Positions 56,687 through 64,000 of a DNA stretch of 64,000 nt are shown in pieces. The notes under the pieces are model-generated. The model was given only the letters and a program-made list of their open reading frames with translations, was not told the origin of the DNA and searched no databases. The stretch spans positions 4,960,001-5,024,000 of the forward strand of contig NC_016472.1 in NCBI RefSeq assembly GCF_000226095.1. The letters run 5' to 3'. A program made the position numbers and the translations under genes. Source of the DNA: Thermothelomyces thermophilus ATCC 42464 (Eukaryota > Ascomycota > Sordariomycetes > Sordariales > Chaetomiaceae). Numbering within the stretch: the first letter of the stretch is position 1; each line of letters starts with the position of its first letter.

Positions 56687-57297
56687 GGTTGGATCGGCCG
56701 CCTTGCTGAGAGGCAGGAACGGTGTTTGGCGCCTGCGCCAGCAGGCGTGCTTGGCCTGCTACATTTAGGCATCGACCCAATTGGTTTGACGAGGAAAAGA
56801 AACGATTGATGTTGTCGGGCAACTCGAGGGGATAAAAGACTCACAGAGGGGGGGGGGGGGGTGGACTGATCTACTGCGGATCTGGAGTTAGGTTATCCCT
56901 GGGAAATAGACGATGATACAGAACGATGGTGGTGGCTTTTTGACTCGGGTGAGGGACCGGTACATCCAAAGAGCGTCAGAAGTGTCGCAGGGGCAACATG
57001 GAGAGTCCGCCTTCCGCTAGCCACGGACATCGTATAGCGAAAATTGACCTGTCACGAGTGGACCTGCAGTACCTAGGACAAGAAGCGGACGAGAGTCCTT
57101 CCAAGCTTTGATCCGTTGCTGGGCTTGTCGAACCTAAGCAGAGAGACAATATGACCAGAAATGCCCACCCGTCCGCGCTGAAGAAAAAAAAAATCCAGAA
57201 ACCGCTCCAAACGCCCCTTAAGTCGTTCCTTTTTATCTTTTTGAGAGAACTCCAAAACCATATATGGTCGGATAGAAAGGTATCATTGCAATGATAT
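56687..57297. other. Intergenic region between convergent genes
   Basis: 611 bases, presumably the 3' UTRs of NPL4 and CPA2. A G12-13 run lies near 56850. No gene supported. Confidence 0.6.
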
Positions 57298-57451
57298 TTA
57301 CAAGGGCTTGCCGCCAATGAACTCAGACCACCTGCGCACTTCGGAGGGAATACCCTCCGGGCGAGGTAGTTTCTCGCTCATGCACTGAGCAAAGAGCATG
57401 GCAGTCTGCAAAGAATGTACAGTTAGCGGGGTGTGACCAAGGGGAAAAAAC

Positions 57452-57490
<39 letters not shown>

Positions 57491-60400
57491 CAACGGTACT
57501 AACCTGAGGTTCCATAAACAGCGGGACACCAAAGTCGACGGCGTTGCGGCGCATGACGTAGTCGACGTCCATGATAGTCTTGCCACGGGCCTGGGCCAGG
57601 TTGAAGACGCCCCTGATGTCGTACTTCTTGAAGACCTCGCGGAGGGCACGCTTATCTTCGGTCGGGAACTCAATCACGTCGACGTTGATCTTGTGCTTGC
57701 TCGTCGACTCGAGGAACTGCTTGACCTCCTGGTCGGCGGCATACAGCTTGTAGCCGAGAGGAGCGAGGTAGTCGACGACAGTGGTGAGCCAGGGCTTGCT
57801 CAGCTCACCGCCGAAGAGGATACCCTCGCCCGGCTCGGGGACGCGGAAGTTCATGGCCGACTGGAGCGAAGACCAGTAGGCCTCGACCAGATCTTTGCCG
57901 AAGCAGGCCATCTCACCGGTCGACGCCATCTCGACGCCGAGGAAGGGATCAGCACCAGCCAGGCGAGTCCACGAGAACTGCGGCACCTTGGTCGCCAAGT
58001 AGTCGCGCTTGACGGCCATCAGGTCGGTCGGCTCAGGTACGTTCTTGCCGACGAGGGCCTTGGTAGCAACGTCGATGAAGTTGGTGCCGAGGACCTTGCT
58101 GACGAAGGGGAAGGACCGCGACGCGCGCAGGTTGCACTCAATGACCTTCAGCGCCGGGGGGCCGCCTGCGGGATCATCCACCTTGATGATCTGCATGTTG
58201 AAAGGGCCGGTGATCTCCAGGGCCTGGGCAATCTTCTGGGCTATCTCCTTGATGCGCTCCATCGTCTTCTGGTCCAGCTTGGCAGGCGGAAGGACCAGGG
58301 TGGCATCGCCGGAGTGCACACCGGCCTGTTCGACATGCTCGCTGATGGCGTGAACGATCAGCTTGCCCTGCGATGCGACACCGTCCAGGTCGATCTCTTC
58401 GGCACCCTCGATGAACTTGCTGATGACCACGGGGTGGTCGGGCGAGACGTTGGCAGCCGCCTCCAGCTTGTCCTTGAGCTCGTCCTTGCTGCGAATGACC
58501 GTCATGGCGGCGCCGGACAGGACGTAGCTGGGACGAACAAGGACTGGGTAGCCAACCTCCTCGGCAAACTCCTCGGCAGCCTTGACCGAGGTGAGCTCCT
58601 TCCACGCCGGCTGGTCAACGCCAATGCTGTCGAGAATCTCGGAGAACTTCTGCCTGTCCTCAGCCTTGTCAATGTTGCGGGGATCCGTTCCGAGGACCTT
58701 GGCACCGCCGGTCTCCTGGAGCCGCAGTGCGATGTTCTGAGGCAGCTGGCCGCCGACAGAGACAACGACACCGCTTGCGTTCTCGAGCTCATAGATATCC
58801 ATGACACGCTCGTAGCTCAGCTCCTCGAAGTAGAGCTTGTCAGCAGTATCGAAATCGGTGCTGTACGTCTCGGGGTTGTACTGGGAGATGATGTTAGCAT
58901 GCTCCTCAGAAGCCTAATTGGGTATCCATCATGCACCCACGTTGATCATAACCGTCTTCTCACCCATCTGCCTCAGAGCCTGAGTGGCGCTAACAGCACA
59001 CCAGTCGAACTCGACAGAGCTGCCAATACGGTAGACACCGCTACCCAGAATCACGGTGCCCTTGTCCTCGAAGGTCACATCGTGAGAGGATGCGTTGTAG
59101 GTGGTGTACAGGTAGTTCGTGTCGGCCGGGAACTCGGCCGCGAGGGTATCAATCTTCTTCACCCACGGGCGGATGCCAAACTCCAACCTACGAGCACGGA
59201 CCTCGTCCTCGGTGCTGTTGACAGCCAGGGCAATCTGCTTGTCCGAGAAGCCCATCTTCTTGGCCTTGAGGATGTGCTCCTTCTTGAGCCCGCGGAGGTT
59301 GCCAATCTGCTGCAGCTCCTTGGTGCAGTCCACAATGTTCTGCAACTTGTACAGGAACCACTTGTCGATCTTGGTCAGTTCGTGAACGCGGTCGACAGAG
59401 TAGTTCTCGTGGAGCATGGCCTGACCGACGGCCAGCCAGCGGCGGTCGGTGGGGTTCTGGAGCTCGTAATCGAGGTCCGCGAACTTCTCGCCCTGGAAGC
59501 CGACGAACCTGGGGTCGACCTGCCTGATGGCCTTTTGGAAGGACTCCTCAAAGGTACGGCCGATAGCCATGACCTCGCCCACAGACTTCATGGCGCTGCC
59601 AATGTCCCGCTTCACATGCTGGAATTTGGACAGATCCCACCTGGGAATCTTGGTAACGATGTAATCGAGCGACGGCTCGAAGTTGGCAGTCGTCGTCTTG
59701 GTCACGGCATTCGGGAGCTCGGGCAGGCTGTGGCCCAGACCGATCTTGGCCGCGGTGTAGGCCAAGGGATACCCGGTCGCCTTGGAAGCCAAGGCAGAGG
59801 AACGCGAAAGGCGAGCGTTGACCTCGATGACTCTGTAATCGAGGCCATCGGGCTGCAGCGCGTACTGGACATTGCACTCGCCAACGACGCCCAGGTGCCG
59901 AACGATCTTGATGGCGGCGGACCGGAGCATGTGATACTCTTCGTCGCTCAGGGTCTGGCTGGGCGCAACGACGATCGAGTCACCAGTGTGGATGCCCAAG
60001 GGGTCAAAGTTCTCCATGTTGCACACCGTGATGCAGTTGTTGTTCGCATCACGGACCACCTCATACTCGACTTCCTTCCAGCCCTTGAGCGACTTCTCGA
60101 CCAAGATCTGAGGCGAAAGGGTGAGCGACCGGGCAGCCATGTTGCGAAGCTCCTCCTCGTTGTTTGCGAAACCGGACCCCAGACCGCCGAGCGCGTAGGC
60201 AGCACGAACGATGATGGGGTATCCGACCTTGGAGGCGGCTTCGAGAGCCTCGTCGACCGTGTTGACGGCGATGGACTTGGCGATAGGGATGTTGATCTCC
60301 TCGAGCGCTTTCGCAAACAGATCGCGGTCTTCACTGAGCTCTAGTGTCCTGACGCTGGTGCCAAGGACCCTGACGCCGTACTTCTCGAACAGGCCCATCC

Positions 60401-61093
60401 TCTGCATCTGCACACCCAAGTTGAGGGCGGTCTGGCCACCAAAGGACAGGAAGATGCCATCGGGCTTTTCCCTCTGAATCACGTACTCGACGTACTCTGG
60501 GGTGACGGGAAGGTAGTAGACCTCGTCGGCAAGAGTGTGGTTCGTCTGGATGGTCGCGATGTTGGGGTTGATGAGGACAGAGGCAACGCCGGCCTCCTTG
60601 AGGGCCTTGAGAGCTTGCGATCCTGGATTGGGGGGGAAGGGGGGGGAAGCTGCGGTCAGCCTCTGGGCTCTTCGACTTGTGTTCCTTTGTGTGACTCATT
60701 GTTCACCGCCTATGGATATATGGGAAGGGCGGTTCGCATGGCAGACATACCGGAGTAGTCGAACTCTCCAGCTTGGCCAATGGCAAGGCCACCACTGCCA
60801 ATGACGAGGACTTTCTTGACATCGATGATATCCTTGGGCTTCACCACTCCGCTCGAGAGATAGGCCTTGGGATCCGGGGCGGGTTGCGCAGCCCCGGCGC
60901 TCGCCAGGACCCTGGAGGCGGAAAGAAGCCGTTTTTGGCTCAACCTGGCACTAGGGCTCTGAGTCTGCGTGCGGAAGAGGACGTTCTGCGAGCTCGCAGC
61001 CAGGGTGCTCAGCTGCGAGGACGTGACTGGGACGCGGCGACCATGACGGAGGACGGCAGGAGCGCGGCCCGCCTTGTACACGGCCGACAGCAT
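57298..61093 (-). CDS. CPA2: Arginine-specific carbamoyl-phosphate synthase, large subunit
   Basis: Makes carbamoyl phosphate from bicarbonate, ATP and glutamine-derived ammonia for arginine synthesis, paired with the small subunit Cpa1. Exons 61093-60751, 60622-58941, 58880-57504 and 57405-57298 give 1169 residues. The first ~65 residues are a mitochondrial presequence type ([20 protein letters not shown]). Two ATP-grasp halves follow. Half one has [35 protein letters not shown] and [20 protein letters not shown]. Half two has [36 protein letters not shown] and [18 protein letters not shown]. The C-terminal MGS-like domain is present ([17 protein letters not shown]). Its separation from glutaminase and ATCase marks it as CPS-A (Neurospora arg-3, yeast CPA2), not the pyrimidine fusion. 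The last intron (57406-57503) holds a (GA)n repeat. Confidence 0.96.
57458..57488. repeat. (GA)n microsatellite inside the last CPA2 intron
   Basis: About 14 GA units on the plus strand, just downstream of the donor for the short 36-codon last exon on the minus strand. Confidence 0.85.
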
Positions 61094-62757
61094 TATTCGG
61101 AGGGAAACTCGAAGCGATTGCGGAAGCGGAGCGGCGTCTCGTTCAGTCAGAAACCCGCGTCAAGGTCGCAGGCTGCACTCCAGTCCTTCGTGTTGGTCAA
61201 TTGACAGTGTCGCGTGCCGTCCCGGCCACTTTGGGGGTTAGTGCAGCGGTTGATCGAGGTTGGAGATAGGATTTATGACAAAAGTCGGGATCGCGATCCC
61301 CGGGCCAGAAAAAAGAAGGTTGATCGGCCGCTGTGGGGAGCGATAAGCGATAAGCTGACTCATTTCGTTCGCTTCCCAGCGCTGTGCGCATCAACCCCAG
61401 TGCTAGCGCAAAATTTTCCAAGCTACAGGCGCGGCGACCCTTCCGACGCCGGAGGGACAGACCACGGTTCCTGGAATTCATGGGGGTTGGTGGTGATGGT
61501 GGTGGTGGTGGTGGTGGTTGATACAAGCATTGAAAACTTAAATCTTGCTGCGCACATGGTGAATCGAGAATGTTGGGTCAAATTCCAAAATTCTGGCACC
61601 CAATCATTCATAAACCGACCCTATAAAAGCTAAAATGAATTGGAAACTTGGATTGTCAAGCGACTCATTTTGAATCTTGTCGTCTTATCGCTATGGAGGC
61701 AACTCAACTTCGAGTTTGTTGCTGAAAGAACTTGAAGCTCATGGTACTACTATGTGCAGTAAAGCTGTAGAGTATGGGGATTTGGAGTATGTTGTCTCAA
61801 ACTGATAGATAGGACGGTGTTTGCAAGGATGTCCAGAACGGAGCATCTGACTGGCCAATCAAGCAAGTGCGTCATCGAGCTTGGCGGTGACTGGCTCAAA
61901 GATTCCTTGGGGAACATTATTCGGGCTTCAACAAATGTCGGCGTCTTCGTAGTAGTAGTGGGGATGCAATGGAGACTGCACGCCTTTCCTTGGCTCTTTT
62001 GTACAAGCATGTATGTACAAAGGAAACGAAAATATGTCTTCATCGTGCTATTACTAGCTCAAGGCAACTGAAGCTTGGGCAGAGCAGTCAAGAATCACTG
62101 GCACGGTGAGAGAGCAGGCCAACTGTAACTATCCCAGTCTTTACTGCCGCCGCTCACCTCTACTATGTAGTTAGTCATCCTTCCCTATTCACTCCTGCGC
62201 ATGGTGGTGGGATTGATATTAGCGGAGACACAAATGGGAATTGGCGGGCCCATACTGTTTCTGCTGCAATATTTGAATGACTCAACTTTCGACTTACCTA
62301 TGGAGTACGGATATGCGGATCCGTAGTTGTCCATCTACCACAGTACCACAAGTATCCGTACTACCCCAGTCCAGTCAACTTAGGCTTGTTGAGGGGCCAA
62401 ATAACCATCCATCAGGGTGCACGTTTCTTGGCGGAAGATGATTGCGGAAGAGTAACCCTAACCCTTCCCTCGTATTTCGCCCAAGCGCCAAGCTAAAAGA
62501 CGTCAGTGATGGAGTGATGGAGCCTAGTTACCCAGTACACGCGCACGTACACTAGAGCACCCCGCGTAAGCGACACCGCACGCCGATCCGTTCATGCACC
62601 GCTAACGAACCGCGCATGGGAGGGTTATTGCTGCGCGAAACATAACCGATGTTCTGGGCTTGACGCATCCCAGTACATACATTGCAGCACCACCGTGTGA
62701 ACATGTAATGTTTCTCCCGCCTGCACCTGAATACCTCAACCCATTTTGCGGCGAGCG
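61094..62757. other. Divergent intergenic region, CPA2 / DSC4
   Basis: 1.66 kb. A (GGTGGT)n run lies at 61485-61520, and the middle part (61560-62060) is AT-richer than the flanks. No gene supported. Confidence 0.55.
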
Positions 62758-63849
62758 ATGAGCGAAGATCCGGGCCCAAGCTCCGCGGCCCGGCAGCTCC
62801 CGCCATGGTCCGATGGCGAGTACGACGCCGACGAGCACGCCGTGCACTCTGAGAACAGTCGTCACGATGTCCGGTCCGACGAGACCTCGGCGTCGCGGCG
62901 GCAGAAGAGGAGGCGCGAGGGTTTGGTCAAGAAGCTCGAGCTCGTCAGGCACTTGCAGAAGAGCCTTGACATGATCGTTGTCGTCTACATTTGTACCTTG
63001 TACTATATGGAGTAAGTCTGCCGTCCACTGAACCTCCCTCCTGTCGCGAGCTTCTTTGCCGACAACCTTCTCCCTTCCAGGTGTTCGTTCTTTCGCTTCA
63101 TCCTCCGCCTTGTGCCACACTACTCCTCTCTGTCGCCCAAGGACGGCCCTCTCCTCCCTCTCGAGCAACCCAACATCTATGGCATCTTCGTCCCGAGCGT
63201 CCTCTGCATCCTTGTGCACATGTTCTTTGGGTTGCCCGAAGCGGGCGAAGCGACGCGCGGCTACCTACACGGCGGCGTCATCATCGACTTCATCGGACAG
63301 AAGCCGCCGACCTCTAGGCTCGCCTTTCTGTTCCTCGACTTGGTAATCCTAGGCGCGCAGTGCCTGATGCTGGCGGTGCATCGGGAGCTGGAGGGCTTGA
63401 AGAAGGCCGTCACGCCGGGCTTGCGAACCACCAGCCCGGACCTCGGTCAACCCGACCAAATCACCGTGGCCCTGGCAACAACGGTGCAGGATCACGACGC
63501 AGAAGAGCGCGGGGTGTTGAGGGAGGAGTCCTTATTGGGGTATGGAGGCGGGATAGAACTGCAGCCGCTCTCGGGAAACGGCATCCGTCAACGGGACGGG
63601 TCAGCGATGGAGGATGAGCGGATGGGGAATACCTTCTCGTCGGCGGCTGACAGCGCAGACATGTTGGACGTGATTCGGTCGGGTAATGCTGTCCTGGGAA
63701 ATTTTCATGTCATTCACGCGGTCCGCACGGTGGGCAATGGCGCGCAGGCTGCAGCCGCCTACTCGCTTAGTACCCTGGGTTATGGCGCCACGCTGGCCGC
63801 GCTGGCCGCTGAACGGAGGAGCAGGCTAATAAGGCGACAGCAACGATAG
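62758..63849 (+). CDS. DSC4: DSC E3 ubiquitin ligase complex subunit 4 (DUF1746)
   Basis: Membrane subunit of the Golgi Dsc ubiquitin ligase, which in fungi processes SREBP-type factors and clears Golgi/endosome membrane proteins. Exons 62758-63011 and 63081-63849 give 340 residues. A polar N-terminus with a basic patch (RRQKRRREGLVKK) leads into KLELVRHLQKSLDMIVVVYI. The DUF1746 core is clear: YYMECSFFRFILRLV (spanning the intron), PNIYGIFVPSVLCILVHMFF, and the most conserved block, LPEAGEATRGYLHGGVIIDF then IGQKPPTSRLAFLFLDL. Hydrophobic segments lie at about 70-97, 112-130 and 158-178. The Ser/Glu-rich C-terminal half is less conserved, ending RRSRLIRRQQR. ATG 62758 is the first in frame and lies in a plausible context. 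Confidence 0.9.
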
Positions 63850-64000
63850 CAGAGTGCACTGATGACATGTTCCCTGTTTTTATGTAACCTTCCGAGGACA
63901 AAAAGAGAAAGAAAAAAAATAATGTCATGATGAAATCGAAACCAAGAAGGGAAAAAGGGGGTATGTGGAGTGGTCTGAAAGCCGCCTGCTTTGTGACCGG
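63850..64000. other. DSC4 3' flank
   Basis: 151 bases to the window edge, with A-rich stretches at 63898-63921. Probably 3' UTR. No gene seen. Confidence 0.5.

Noticed and set aside
57693-60344. 883-codon open frame on the plus strand, antisense to CPA2
   Set aside because: It lies wholly within CPA2 exons and is explained by GC-rich codon use on the other strand. It resembles no family, whereas CPA2 is conserved throughout.
1-64000. tRNA, rRNA, CRISPR, virus-like elements, secondary-metabolite cluster
   Set aside because: Scanned by eye for T-loop motifs, repeat-spacer arrays, reverse transcriptase, integrase or capsid-type frames, and PKS/NRPS/terpene motifs. None was seen. Small divergent RNAs such as snoRNAs cannot be excluded without covariance models.

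Overview
The window is nuclear DNA of a filamentous ascomycete (Pezizomycotina). It most resembles a GC-rich sordariomycete of the Sordariales type, such as Chaetomiaceae or Neurospora relatives. The evidence is short 50-110 nt GT-AG introns with CTAAC/CTGAC-like branch sites, compact genes, mitochondrial-type CPA2, Dsc4, LRG-1 and ZafA/Zap1-like proteins, and no bacterial or viral organisation. The species assignment is inference.

I support 21 protein-coding genes, 20 complete and one cut by the left edge. In order they are: DPP3 C-terminal part (+, 3-1746); Zap1/ZafA-like zinc-finger factor (-, 3826-6031); a small MGN protein with a predicted myristoylation site (+, 7584-8213); PRP5 (-, 8698-12382); a mitochondrial HMG-box protein (+, 13665-14732); an unknown protein (-, 15288-16562); ERG26 (+, 17458-18657); the LIM-RhoGAP LRG1 (-, 19743-23579); a DUF2417 membrane protein (-, 26089-27840); an unknown acidic protein (+, 29387-30487); a UBE2Z-like E2 with a second UBC-like fold (-, 31066-32847); RFC2 (+, 34048-35321); a coiled-coil protein (-, 35494-37056); BRR2 (+, 37712-44341); a PWWP protein (+, 45034-47165); ORC3 (+, 48454-50969); an unknown Trp-rich protein (+, 51705-52322); SEC66 (-, 53001-53768); NPL4 (+, 54467-56686); CPA2 (-, 57298-61093); and DSC4 (+, 62758-63849). 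Exon structures were built by hand from splice motifs, reading frame and family conservation, and every model closes in frame.

Functionally this is a housekeeping region, not a biosynthetic cluster. Two spliceosomal helicases (PRP5, BRR2), two replication factors (RFC2, ORC3), ubiquitin/ER quality-control parts (E2, NPL4, SEC66, DSC4), a sterol enzyme (ERG26), arginine biosynthesis (CPA2), Rho signalling (LRG1) and zinc regulation sit side by side. No operon-like logic is expected or seen. Intergenic DNA is 0.2-2.5 kb and carries simple repeats (two A-tracts of 45-49 nt, CT, CAG, AT and GA runs), one clear 223-bp MITE, and a recurring 9-mer TACGGAGTA.

The most notable observations concern gene structure. 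There is a 9-nt microexon in DPP3, a 12-nt microexon inside the active-site motif of the E2 gene, and three GC-AG introns (two in DPP3, one in NPL4). The E2 protein also has two UBC-like folds, each with a cysteine at the expected catalytic position. I found no tRNA, rRNA, CRISPR array, virus-like element or convincing large transposon.
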